Origin: CAWFXC01 sp963819735
GTDB taxonomy: Bacteria; Actinomycetota; Acidimicrobiia; IMCC26256; DASPTH01
Length of the DNA stretch: 64,000 nt
Direction: 5' to 3'
Assembly: GCA_963819735.1 (NCBI GenBank)
Contig: CAWFXC010000001.1
Location: 2,542,001 to 2,606,000 of the forward strand
Below are positions 1-8,375 of the stretch, piece after piece. Positions within the stretch are counted from its first letter, which is position 1; every line of letters begins with the position of its first letter. Position numbers and translations under genes: made by a program. The notes beneath the pieces are model-generated. The model had not been told where the DNA came from. It was given only the letters and a program-made list of their open reading frames with translations, and made no database searches.

Positions 1-1140
1 TGCTGCGACACGGTGTCGCCCTCGCGCGTAGCCGCCGTCCCAGCGCACACCCGGGCCGCCGGGGAGGCGCAGGTGCGTGATCACACCGGGGGAGGGGAGG
101 AAGCCCTTGGCCGGGTCCTCGGCGTTGATGCGGCACTCGATCGAATGGCCGTGGTGCTCGATGTCGTCCTGCGTGAACGAGAGCGGCTCGCCCGACGCGA
201 CCCGCAGCTGCTCGGCGACGAGGTCGAGCGACGTGACCATCTCGGTGACGCAGTGCTCCACCTGCAGGCGGGTGTTCATCTCGAGGAACCAGAACTCGCC
301 GTCCTGGTACAGACACTCCACGGTGCCTGCGTTCACGTAGCCACACGCGCGGGCCACCTTGACCGCGGCTTCGTTCATCGCCGCGCGCACGTCGTCGCCG
401 AGGTTGCCCGCCGGGCTCTCCTCGATGAGCTTCTGGTGCCGGCGTTGCGTGGAGCAGTCGCGCTCGCCGAGCGACACGACGTTGCCGTGCGTGTCGGCGA
501 ACACCTGCAGCTCGATGTGACGCGGCTTGGTGAGGTAGCGCTCGATGTAGCACTCGTCGCGGCCGAAGTAGGCCAGCGCCTCGCGTTGGGCCGACTCGAA
601 GGCTTCGGCGGCCTCGGCCGCGCTGCCCGCGATCTTGAGCCCCTTGCCGCCACCGCCGTACGCGGCCTTGATCGCGATCGGCCAGCCGAACTCCTCGCCG
701 AAGGCCACGATCTCCGCCGCGTCCTGGATCGGTTCGAGCGTGCCCGGCACCGCGAGCACGTCGGCTGCTGCGGCGGCCTTCCGGGACGAGATCTTGTCGC
801 CCATGATCTCGATGGCCTCGGGGGGCGGTCCGATCCAGGCCACCCCGCGCGCGGTGATCGTGCGGGCGAAGTCGGCGTTCTCGGAGAAGAAGCCGTACCC
901 GGGGTGCACCGCCTCGGCGCCACTGCGCTCGATCGCGTCGAGGATGGCCTCGGTGTTGAGATAGCTCTCGGCCGCGGTCTGGCCGCCGAGCGCGTAGGCC
1001 TCGTCGGCGTAGCGAACGTGGAGGGCGTCGCGGTCGAGCTCGGAGTAGACCGCGACGGTGGCGATCCCGAGCTCGCGACACGTGCGCATGACCCGCACCG
1101 CGATCTCTCCGCGGTTGGCGATGAGGACTTTGGAGAACAC
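1..1140 (-). CDS. accC: Acyl-CoA carboxylase biotin carboxylase subunit (partial, 3' end outside window)
   Basis: ATP-dependent carboxylation of biotin for acetyl- or propionyl-CoA carboxylase. The 380 visible residues start at a GTG (revcomp of 1138-1140) preceded by a purine-rich AGAGGGG ribosome site. The biotin carboxylase N domain reads FSKVLIANRGEIAVRVM at residues 1-17. The ATP-grasp glycine loop GGGGKGLKIA lies near residue 163, KPRHIELQVF near 205 and the catalytic-face motif EMNTRLQVEH near 290. The gene runs off the left edge, so whether a biotin carrier domain follows, as in actinobacterial AccA-type fusions, cannot be seen. The divergent neighbour is the biotin ligase that would biotinylate the complex. 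Family is certain; substrate acyl-CoA is not. Confidence 0.95.
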   Translation of the reverse strand, partial: MFSKVLIANRGEIAVRVMRTCRELGIATVAVYSELDRDALHVRYADEAYALGGQTAAESYLNTEAILDAIERSGAEAVHPGYGFFSENADFARTITARGVAWIGPPPEAIEIMGDKISSRKAAAAADVLAVPGTLEPIQDAAEIVAFGEEFGWPIAIKAAYGGGGKGLKIAGSAAEAAEAFESAQREALAYFGRDECYIERYLTKPRHIELQVFADTHGNVVSLGERDCSTQRRHQKLIEESPAGNLGDDVRAAMNEAAVKVARACGYVNAGTVECLYQDGEFWFLEMNTRLQVEHCVTEMVTSLDLVAEQLRVASGEPLSFTQDDIEHHGHSIECRINAEDPAKGFLPSPGVITHLRLPGGPGVRWDGGYARGRHRVAA

Positions 1141-1262
1141 GGCCCCTCTTCGATGGTCGGGGCCCGATTCCGGGCCGGGACGCACTGGCGCACGCACTTT
1201 ACGAGAACACGGGGAGGAGCACGGAACCCCGGTGCCCGGCGCGACCCGCCGACCCGCGCCCG

Positions 1263-1268
1263 TATCCT
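1263..1268 (+). promoter_or_regulatory. -10 box TATCCT of birA
   Basis: TATCCT ends 6 nt before the GTG start of the biotin ligase, which places the expected transcription start on or beside the start codon. No convincing -35 box is seen. Confidence 0.5.
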
Positions 1269-1274
1269 GCGGCG

Positions 1275-2040
1275 GTGCCCGGACCGACCCGTACCTCCGA
1301 GCTCGGGCGTTGGCGGATCGAGTGGTTCGACGAGCTCGATTCGACCAACCGGTACCTGCTCGGAGCGGCCCGGGCGGGTGCTGCGGATGGCCTCGTGATC
1401 GTGGCCGACCACCAGACCGAGGGCCGGGGCCGGCTCGACCGGCGGTGGGAGGCACCGCCGGGTTCGTCGCTCCTGGTGTCGGTGCTGCTGCGGGTGGCGG
1501 GCGAGGCCGACGCCCCCTCGGCGCTGATGGCGGCGGGGGTCGCGCTCGCTGACGCGGTCGAATCGACGGCGACGATTGCGGTGGGGTTGAAGTGGCCCAA
1601 CGACCTGATGGTCGCGCCCGCTGGGGGCAGCGCCGGGGGCGACCGCAAGCTCGCGGGCCTCCTCGCCGAGCGCGACGGCGACGCCTTGGTGGTCGGGGCC
1701 GGTTGCAACGTGAACTGGGAGGCGTTCCCGCCCGACGCTGGCGGAGACGTCGACCGCGTGCAACCTCGAAGCCGGGCACGCGGTCGATCGCGATGCGCTG
1801 CTCGCGGCCTACCTCACCGCTCTGGACCGCTTCCTCGCCGCGCCCGACGACGTGATGACCGCGTACCGGGCCCGCTTGGTCACCGTGGGCCGTCGCGTAC
1901 GGGTCGAGCATCCGGGCGGGGCGGTCTCACTCGGCGTCGCCGTCGAGGTTGCCGACGACGGCGCTCTCGTGGTGCAGGACGACGACGGACGCGAACTGCG
2001 CGTGACCGCGGCCGACGTCGTCCACCTGCGCCCGGCCTGA
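1275..2040 (+). CDS. birA: Biotin-[acetyl-CoA carboxylase] ligase, with an apparent frameshift
   Basis: Makes biotinyl-AMP and transfers biotin to the carboxylase. The GTG start at 1275 follows a TATCCT box by 6 nt. Visible motifs are the substrate segment STNRYLL, the adenylate loop GRGRLDRRWEAPPGSSL and KWPNDLM. There is no N-terminal helix-turn-helix, so this is a non-regulatory ligase as in most actinobacteria. The frame breaks near 1738-1742: downstream residues (ETSTACNLEAGH onward, then the BPL_C domain ending GRELRVTAADVV) lie in the next frame, consistent with one extra or two missing bases. Because this enzyme is normally essential and both halves are well conserved, I treat the break as a sequence error rather than a dead gene. 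Confidence 0.85.
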
Positions 2041-2076
2041 CCCGCGCGCATCGGACCCGCTCCGCGGAACCGCGGA

Positions 2077-2922
2077 TCAGGGATCGAGGTCGCGGGCCAC
2101 GAGCGCGGTGAACGCCTCGGCGAGACGCGTTGCGACCGGGCCCGGTGCGGACGCGAGCGCATGGCCGTCGACCGCGGCGATCGGCTGCACCTCGCGCGTG
2201 GTCGACGTGAGGAACGCTTCGTCGGCCTCCCCGAGCGCGCGGATCGGGAGCGCGGTCTCCTCGATGGTGACGCCGATCTCGCGCCCGAGCTCGAGGATCA
2301 ACGCGCGCGTCACGCCGAGCAGACAGCCCGACGACTGCGGCGGTGTCTGCGCCACGCCGTCGCGCACGATGAACACGTTGGAGCCGGTGGCCTCACAGAG
2401 TTCGTCGCGCGTGTTCGCGAACATCGCCTCGCCCGCGCCGTGTTCGTGCGCGAACGCGAGCGCGCGCACGTTCTCGGCGTACGACGTGGTCTTGAGGCCC
2501 GCGGTGGCGCCGCGGTCGTTGCGCACCCACGGCACCACGACCACCCCCGTGGTCGCCGGCCAAGGCTGCATGGCGCCGGCGGCGACGATCACGGTTGGCG
2601 GGCTCTCGCCCCGCTCGGATCCGAGGGGCGCGACCCCTCCGGTGACGGTGATGCGCAACCGTCCGTCGGCGAGCCGCGCCGCGTCGAGCACCGCGTCGGC
2701 GGCGGCGCGGAGCTCGTCGCGTTCGGGCAGGGCCAGCCCGAGACCGGCGGCGGAGTGGGCCAGGCGGTCGAGGTGGCGTCGCCACGCGAACGGGTGTCCG
2801 CCGTAGACGCGCACGGTCTCGAAGACGCCGTCGCCCACGAGCAGCCCGTGGTCGAACGGCGACACGCGGGCGTCGTCGGGGTCGACCAGCGCGCCGTTGA
2901 CCCAGACCGGATCGGCGCTCAT
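2077..2922 (-). CDS. pabC: Class IV aminotransferase, probable aminodeoxychorismate lyase
   Basis: 281-residue fold-type IV PLP enzyme. It opens with VWVNGALVDPDDARVSPFDHG and GDGVFETVRVYGG, typical of the family. The PLP lysine is in AGLKTTSYAENV near residue 145, and the cofactor-side segment ELCEATGSNVFIV follows. It lies 27 bp after the pabB reading frame on the same strand, which argues for release of p-aminobenzoate from aminodeoxychorismate in folate synthesis. Branched-chain or D-amino-acid aminotransferase are the alternatives within the same family; length and context favour PabC. Confidence 0.85.
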   Translation of the reverse strand: MSADPVWVNGALVDPDDARVSPFDHGLLVGDGVFETVRVYGGHPFAWRRHLDRLAHSAAGLGLALPERDELRAAADAVLDAARLADGRLRITVTGGVAPLGSERGESPPTVIVAAGAMQPWPATTGVVVVPWVRNDRGATAGLKTTSYAENVRALAFAHEHGAGEAMFANTRDELCEATGSNVFIVRDGVAQTPPQSSGCLLGVTRALILELGREIGVTIEETALPIRALGEADEAFLTSTTREVQPIAAVDGHALASAPGPVATRLAEAFTALVARDLDP

Positions 2923-2949
2923 CCGACGCTTACGGCGCTCATGGGGCGC

Positions 2950-4313
2950 TCACGCGCGAGCCAGCGCGGCGATCGGGGCGTCGGCCGCGTCGATGCCGTC
3001 CCCGCCGTCCAGCCCCCGCGCCGCCCGGAGCAGGCGGCTCGCCTTCAACTCGGTCTCCTCCCACTCCGCGCCGGGCTGTGAATCGGCGACCACGCCGCCG
3101 CCCACGCCGAAATGCGTACACCCGTCGGCGCCCTCGCCCAGCACGGTGAAGGTGCGGATCGCCACCGCGAGATCGGCATCCGCGAACCCCGCCGCTCCCG
3201 CACCGTCACGCGTGTCGATCCATCCGAATGCGCCGCAGTACACGCCGCGTCGGACGGGCTCGAGGTCTTCGATCACCTGCAGCACGCGCGGCTTGGGCGC
3301 GCCGGTGACCGACGCGGGTGGGAACGTCGCCGCGACGAGCGCGCCGAACCCGACGTCGGGCCGGAGCCGACCGCGCACGGTGCTGACGAGGTGGTGCAAC
3401 CCGGGATGGGGCTCGACCGCGCACAACGACGGAACCGTGATCGATCCCGGCTCGCACACGCGTCCGAGATCGTTGCGGGCGAGGTCGACGATCATCACGT
3501 TCTCGGCGTGGTCCTTGGCGCTGGCGCGCAGGACGTCGGCATCCGCGGCGGTCCCCTTGATCGGCCGGGTCTCGACCTCGACGTGGTCGTCGCGCCGGCG
3601 TTGGCGCAGGTAGCGCTCGGGCGACGCCGACACGACCGCGATCGGGCTGCCGTCGACGGTGACCCGCAACATCGCCGTGTACGGGGCGTCGTGCCCGCGC
3701 GAGCGCGCCGTACAAGGCGACCGGATCGACGGCGCCCGCGCGTGAGCCGGCGCGTGAGGTTCACCTGGTAGCACTCACCGGCCTGCAGCAGCTCGAGGAT
3801 GTGCTCGACGCGCGCGCGGTAATCCTCGCGATCGAGGCTGGAGAGCCAGGGCGCGTCGGCCGCCGCCGTTGTTGTGCGGCCGCGGCCGCGGCCCGCGCCG
3901 CCGCGCCCTGTACCGGCGAACCCGGCGGGATCGGCGCGGAACTCGTCGACCGCGGCGTCGAGCAGGGCCCGGCCCGGTCCGTGACCGTGCACCGCGATCG
4001 TGCAATCGGCGGCCACGGTGGCCGTCGCGTCGAAGCGGGCGAACACCACGTCGGGCACGACCGGGGTCTCCCGGGCGGCGCCGGCGGGCACCACCCGCTC
4101 CAGGGAATGACCGAGCTCGAAGGCGCACCAGCCCACCCAGAACCCCGGTCGGAGCGAGCCCAGCCGTTCCACTGCCTCGGGGCCATCGGCCACCAGGACC
4201 TCGCCCGGAGCCACTCCGACCACGGTGGATTGCCCGCGGCGCACCGCTGCCGCGCCTGCTCCGGCGGGGAACCGGGCGATGAGCGCGGACGCGACCGTGT
4301 CGGAGAGGCGCAC
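2950..4313 (-). CDS. pabB: Aminodeoxychorismate synthase component I, with two apparent frameshifts
   Basis: Chorismate-binding enzyme that makes aminodeoxychorismate with a glutaminase partner not in the window. The 5' part (MRLSDTVASALIARFP to GECYQVNLTRRLT), a short middle part (VDPVALYGALARA) and the 3' part (HDAPYTAMLRVT to the end) lie in three successive frames. The two breaks are near 3744 and 3695. Deleting one G from a GGG run at each site (on the coding strand) restores one open frame. The 3' part has PIKGTAADAD, ENVMIVDLARNDLGRVC, FPPASVTGAPKPR and GVYCGAFGW, all chorismate-enzyme signatures. Coupling to pabC supports PabB over anthranilate synthase TrpE. The frameshifts look technical. 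Confidence 0.8.
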
Positions 4314-4389
4314 CCGGCCACCGTACTGGCGGGCCTGCCCACCGGACCCGGGGGTTCAGGGGCGCCCCGAATTCCGCGGGGCCCGTCGG

Positions 4390-4395
4390 TACCAT
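4390..4395 (+). promoter_or_regulatory. -10 box TACCAT of LCP copy 1
   Basis: TACCAT lies 9 nt before GTG 4405, inside the short gap after the divergent pabB gene. Confidence 0.45.
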
Positions 4396-4404
4396 GTCGG
4401 CACC

Positions 4405-5823
4405 GTGAGGTCTCCACTCGCCGCGTTGCGCGCACTCTCCGGGCGGATCGTCATCGCCATCGTGGTCTGCATGGGCCTGATGGGCGTCGTCGTCTTCCAA
4501 GCCAACCGATACATCGACGACGAGGTCGCCAAGATCCCGCGCGTCTCGGTGGCGACCGCGCCCACGAGCTCCGGCGCGATGAACTACCTCATCATCGGTT
4601 CCGACACCCGCGACTTCGTGAAGAGCGCGGGCGACAAGCAGTCGTTCACCGACGCCAACACCACCGTCGACGGCCCCGCGCGTTCCGACACGATGATGGT
4701 GCTCCACGCGGATGGCGCGCAGAGCTACGCGGTGTCGTTCCCGCGCGATCTGTGGGTCAACGTTCCGGGCCACGGCAGCGAGAAGATCAACGCCGCGTAC
4801 AACAACGGCCCGCAGTCGGTCATCGACACGCTCAAGTCGAACTTCAACGTCGACATCCACCACTACCTCGAGGTCAACTTCAAGACCTTCGAAGACATCG
4901 TGAACGCGGTCGGCAGTGTGCCGGTGTACTTCCCGTATCCCGCGCGCGATCAGCTGTCGGGTCTCGACAACGTCTGGGTCGCGGGCTGCTACCACCTCGA
5001 CGGCCCCGCTGCGCTCTCCTACGTCCGCTCCCGGCACCTCGAGTACGAGATCAACGGCAAGTGGGTCCCGTCCGACCCGCTGTCGGACCTCGACCGCATC
5101 CAGCGCCAGCAGGACTTCATCAAGAAGCTGGGTGCGATCGCGGTGCGCCAGACCCTCAACCACCCGCTGCTCGCGCCCGGGCTCGCCGACAAGATGATCC
5201 CGAACCTGAAGGCCGACCCGGGGTTCAACCGGGCCGCGTTCAACCAGCTGGTTGAGGCGTTCATCGGGCTTTCCAGCGGCACGTCGGGCGGCCCGACGTT
5301 CACGACGCTCCCGTGGGACGGCCCTGCGTCGCGTGGCGGCGGTCAGTCGGTGCTGCTGGTCAAGCAGCCCGAAGCCGATGCCGTGCTCGCGGTGCTGCGG
5401 GGCGAGGCGCCCATCCCGACGCCAACCACCACCACCGTCGCCGGGCCCGCGCCCACGGCTTCGCTGCGCCCCTCCGACGTGCGGGTCAAGGTGCTCAATG
5501 CGTCGGGCGTGCAGGGCGCCGCGGGGACCGCGTCGAACGCACTGGTGAACCTCGGCTTCCCGAGCGGTGGCATCGGCAACGACCCGCGGGGGACCATCGA
5601 CCACACCGAGATCCGGTACGCGCCGGGCGACGCGGCCAAGGCCCAACTCGTGGCCGCCTCCGTGCCCGACGCCCAACTCGTCGCCGATTCCACGCTCCCC
5701 GGCACCGACGTCGTGGTGGCGCTGGGCAAGGGATTCAAGGGGATCGGGGCGGCCGCCGCGGCCACGACGGCGGCGCCGGCAGCGACCCCGACGACGCTGT
5801 CCCCTGAAGCTGCCTGCAACTAG
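4405..5823 (+). CDS. LytR-CpsA-Psr family cell-wall polymer ligase, copy 1
   Basis: Membrane-anchored phosphotransferase that joins lipid-linked polysaccharide to peptidoglycan. The protein has 472 residues from GTG 4405, chosen because TACCAT lies 9 nt upstream and the frame then starts just before the single membrane helix (IVIAIVVCMGLMGVVVF, about residues 13-29). The LCP domain spans about residues 60-260, with YLIIGSDTRDF, ARSDTMMVLHAD and SFPRDLWVNVPG carrying the family Asp and Arg residues. A LytR_C domain begins near VRVKVLNASGVQGAAG (about residue 362). A Thr/Pro-rich linker separates the domains. A paralogue follows after 21 nt. Confidence 0.93.
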   Translation: MRSPLAALRALSGRIVIAIVVCMGLMGVVVFQANRYIDDEVAKIPRVSVATAPTSSGAMNYLIIGSDTRDFVKSAGDKQSFTDANTTVDGPARSDTMMVLHADGAQSYAVSFPRDLWVNVPGHGSEKINAAYNNGPQSVIDTLKSNFNVDIHHYLEVNFKTFEDIVNAVGSVPVYFPYPARDQLSGLDNVWVAGCYHLDGPAALSYVRSRHLEYEINGKWVPSDPLSDLDRIQRQQDFIKKLGAIAVRQTLNHPLLAPGLADKMIPNLKADPGFNRAAFNQLVEAFIGLSSGTSGGPTFTTLPWDGPASRGGGQSVLLVKQPEADAVLAVLRGEAPIPTPTTTTVAGPAPTASLRPSDVRVKVLNASGVQGAAGTASNALVNLGFPSGGIGNDPRGTIDHTEIRYAPGDAAKAQLVAASVPDAQLVADSTLPGTDVVVALGKGFKGIGAAAAATTAAPAATPTTLSPEAACN

Positions 5824-5831
5824 CCCCCCCG

Positions 5832-5837
5832 TATGAT
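5832..5837 (+). promoter_or_regulatory. -10 box TATGAT of LCP copy 2
   Basis: TATGAT lies 7 nt before ATG 5845 and overlaps the alternative ATG at 5833. If this is a promoter, the 5833 start would be removed from the transcript, so the second ATG is the true start and the two LCP genes can be expressed separately. Confidence 0.5.
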
Positions 5838-5844
5838 TTCCCGG

Positions 5845-7308
5845 ATGTCGGCCCCCACCTCCGCTCTGCGCGCCTTCGTCGGCCGCTACGTGATCTCGCT
5901 CGCCGTCGTGGCCGCGCTCACGGTGACCGGCGTCGCGGTGGTCAACCGTGGGATCAACGACCGGGTGGGCAGCATCGACCGGGTGAAGCTGCTGTTGGCG
6001 GCGGCGCCGCCGCAGGGCGCGAACTACCTCATCATCGGGTCCGACACCCGGCGGTTCGCGGGCGAGACCGGCAACGTGGACGGCTTCGGCGACCCCAACA
6101 CCGATCCGAGTGCCGACGGGGTCAACTCCGACACGTTGATGGTCGCCCACGTCGAACCCGACGCCCAGCGCACCGTGGTCGTGTCGTTCCCGCGCGACCT
6201 GTGGGTCACGATCCCGGGGCAGTCGGGGATGCACAAGATCAACGCCGCCTACGGCCTCGGCGGGCCACAGGCCGTGATCAACACGCTGGCCTACAACTTC
6301 GACATCCCGATCCAGCACTACCTCGAGGTCGACTTCCGCACCTTCCAGGGGATCGTGGACGCCATCGGTCAGGTGAAGGTCTCGTTCCCGTTCCCCGCGC
6401 GCGACCAGCAGACCGGTCTCAACGCCATCGTCGCCGGCTGCTTCCCGCTCGACGGCCAGGCCGCGCTCGCCTACGTGCGCTCCCGCTACCTCGAGTACTA
6501 CATCAACGGGCAGTGGCAGTACGTGGGGCAGGACGCACCCGACCTCCACCGCATCGCCCGCCAACAGGCGTTCATCCGCAAGCTGGCCGGGATCGCCATC
6601 CAGAGGAGCCTCGGCGACCCGCTGCTCGCGATCAAGATCTCCGACGACGTGCTGCAGTACCTCAAGGCCGACACCGGCTTGACCCGCGAAAACGTGAACG
6701 AGCTGATCCGCGCGTTCAAGACCGTCAACGTGAACGACCAGAACAGCCTGCGGTTCGAGACCGTGCCGGTGGTGTCGGCCACCGCGCCCGACGGGGAATC
6801 GATCCTGCACCTCGGCGACGGCGCCGACGCGATGATCGCGCAGCTGCGCACCTTCGGCGACAACACTCCGAGGCCGCCGACGGTGGCGCCGTCGCAGGTG
6901 ACGGTGAGGGTGTCGGACGGCACCGCCAAGCCGCAGGCCCAGGACGCCGCGGCCAAGCTGTCGGCCCAGGGCTTCCACGCCACCGCCACCGCGGCCGGCA
7001 CGGTCGCTACGAGCACCAGCGACACCGGTGTCACGAAGGCGTCGACCGGGATCACGACCACCGAGATCCGGTACGCGCCCGACCAGGTCGAGGAGGCGAA
7101 GGCCCTGCTCACCTACGTGACCGACGCCAAGCTCGTGCCCGACACCGCGGCGAAGGGGCACCTCGACCTCGTGCTCGGCGACTCGTTCGTGGGCATCACG
7201 GTTCCGCCGACCACGACCACCGTGCCGGGTACGCCGGTCACCGCTCCCACCACCGCGGCCCCCACCACCACGACCACCACGGTGCCGCCCCAGGACGACT
7301 GCTCCTGA
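5845..7308 (+). CDS. LytR-CpsA-Psr family cell-wall polymer ligase, copy 2
   Basis: Tandem paralogue of the preceding gene, 487 residues from ATG 5845 (an upstream in-frame ATG at 5833 is less likely because it falls in the -10 box). One membrane helix (YVISLAVVAALTVTGVAVV) is followed by the LCP domain with NYLIIGSDTRRF, NSDTLMVAHVEPDAQ, SFPRDLWVTIPG and HKINAAYGLGG. A LytR_C-like domain follows (TVRVSDGTAKPQAQD), then a Thr/Pro tail. The two copies are clearly homologous along their length but not recent duplicates, so they may serve different polymers or acceptors. Confidence 0.93.
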   Translation: MSAPTSALRAFVGRYVISLAVVAALTVTGVAVVNRGINDRVGSIDRVKLLLAAAPPQGANYLIIGSDTRRFAGETGNVDGFGDPNTDPSADGVNSDTLMVAHVEPDAQRTVVVSFPRDLWVTIPGQSGMHKINAAYGLGGPQAVINTLAYNFDIPIQHYLEVDFRTFQGIVDAIGQVKVSFPFPARDQQTGLNAIVAGCFPLDGQAALAYVRSRYLEYYINGQWQYVGQDAPDLHRIARQQAFIRKLAGIAIQRSLGDPLLAIKISDDVLQYLKADTGLTRENVNELIRAFKTVNVNDQNSLRFETVPVVSATAPDGESILHLGDGADAMIAQLRTFGDNTPRPPTVAPSQVTVRVSDGTAKPQAQDAAAKLSAQGFHATATAAGTVATSTSDTGVTKASTGITTTEIRYAPDQVEEAKALLTYVTDAKLVPDTAAKGHLDLVLGDSFVGITVPPTTTTVPGTPVTAPTTAAPTTTTTTVPPQDDCS

Positions 7309-7357
7309 GCCTTCGCGGCACCCGGGCTCGCAGCGAGGATTGACGGGGCCCGCCCCG

Positions 7358-7363
7358 TACACT
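7358..7363 (+). promoter_or_regulatory. -10 box TACACT of rmlD
   Basis: TACACT lies 8 nt before the GTG start at 7372. A TTGACG at 7340-7345 is present but only 12 bp away, too close for a normal -35. Confidence 0.45.
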
Positions 7364-7371
7364 TCCGACCC

Positions 7372-8217
7372 GTGCGAATTCTCGTCACCGGCGCGGCCGG
7401 TCAGGTCGGTGCCCGTGTGGCCGAGGCGCTGCAGGGCCACGAGGTGCTCGCGGCGGCGCGTGAGGTCGTCGACCTCGCCGATCGGGAGCAGGTCGAGCAG
7501 GTCGTAGCCGAGTTCGGTCCCGAGGCGGTCGTGAACGCCGCCGCGATCACGAACGTCGACGCCTGCGAGCTCGATCCCGAGCGGGCGTTCGCGGTGAACG
7601 CGCTCGGGGTCCGTCACCTCGCACTGGCCGCCGATCGGATCGGGGCCCACGTCGTCCACATCTCCACCGACTACGTGTTCGACGGCGAATTGACGAGCCG
7701 GGCCTACGACGAATGGGACCCGGTCCATCCGATCTCGGAGTATGGGCGCTCCAAACTGGGAGGCGAGACCGAGCTCCAGGAGCACGCCCGCTCGTGGGCG
7801 ATCGTCCGTACCTCGTGGGTGTTCGGGCGCCGGGGTACCGACCTGATCTCGTGGGCGTTCGGCGCCCACGAACGTGGCGAGCTCGAGGAGGTGCTCGCCG
7901 ACCAGGTGAACATCCCCACCTACGCCCCCGACCTCGCCTACCTGCTCGCCCGCTTCGCGGTCGAACGTCGGCGCGGGCTGTTCCACGCCACGAGCGGCGA
8001 CGACGCGGTGACCCGCCACGAGTTCGTGAGCACCGCTTTGCGCGCACGCGGGGTCGACCCGTCGGGCATCCGGTCGGTCGACGCCGCCAACTTCCCGCGC
8101 CCCGCCGCCCGCCCCAAGCACAGCGTGATGGACAACCGGGCCCTGCGCCTCGCCGGCCTCCCCGGCCTCCGCCCCTGGCGCGACGCCCTCGCCGAGTACG
8201 TCAAAGATTGGGCATGA
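7372..8217 (+). CDS. rmlD: dTDP-4-dehydrorhamnose reductase
   Basis: Last step of dTDP-L-rhamnose synthesis: NAD(P)H reduction of the 4-keto sugar. The 281-residue extended short-chain dehydrogenase begins MRILVTGAAGQVGARVAEAL (dinucleotide loop). It has AAAITNVDACE, HISTDYVFDG (catalytic Thr region) and the YxxxK pair in SEYGRSKLGG. RmlA, RmlB and RmlC are not in the window. It starts the sugar-nucleotide block and, in mycobacteria, neighbours a rhamnosyltransferase gene; a wbbL-like gene lies 3 kb downstream here too. The stop overlaps an ATG (ATGA at 8214-8217) that opens the repeat-borne short frame. Confidence 0.92.
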   Translation: MRILVTGAAGQVGARVAEALQGHEVLAAAREVVDLADREQVEQVVAEFGPEAVVNAAAITNVDACELDPERAFAVNALGVRHLALAADRIGAHVVHISTDYVFDGELTSRAYDEWDPVHPISEYGRSKLGGETELQEHARSWAIVRTSWVFGRRGTDLISWAFGAHERGELEEVLADQVNIPTYAPDLAYLLARFAVERRRGLFHATSGDDAVTRHEFVSTALRARGVDPSGIRSVDAANFPRPAARPKHSVMDNRALRLAGLPGLRPWRDALAEYVKDWA

Positions 8218-8240
8218 GCGACCCGTGCCGCACCGATTTG

Positions 8241-8375
8241 AGCATGAGCGAGCGGTGGTGCGCGTACCGGCTGGGATCGCGCCCGATCGCGGCAGCGAGC
8301 GAATCATCAAGCATGAGCGAGCGGTGGTGCGCGTACCGGCTGGGATCGCGCGTCCGATGAAGGCAGCGAGCGAAT
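8241..8375 (+). repeat. Tandem direct repeat, about 69-71 bp period, two copies in the rmlD-ugd gap
   Basis: Copy 1 is 8241-8304 and copy 2 is 8310-8375. The first 42 bases are identical (8241-8282 and 8310-8351) and the last 14 bases are identical (8291-8304 and 8362-8375). Each copy opens with AGCATGAGCGAGCGG and contains a GCGCG...CGCGC hairpin (8260-8282 in copy 1). The second copy ends inside the ugd start codon at 8374. A partial unit (GCATGAGCGA) lies at the rmlD stop, 8213-8222. A 48-codon frame (8214-8360) reads through both copies and repeats MSERWCAYRLGSR, but I do not call it a gene. Confidence 0.85.

Noticed and set aside
8214..8360. 48-codon frame through the repeat as a real small protein
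   Set aside because: It is composed almost entirely of the duplicated DNA and has no ribosome site beyond the overlap with the rmlD stop. Kept only as part of the repeat finding.
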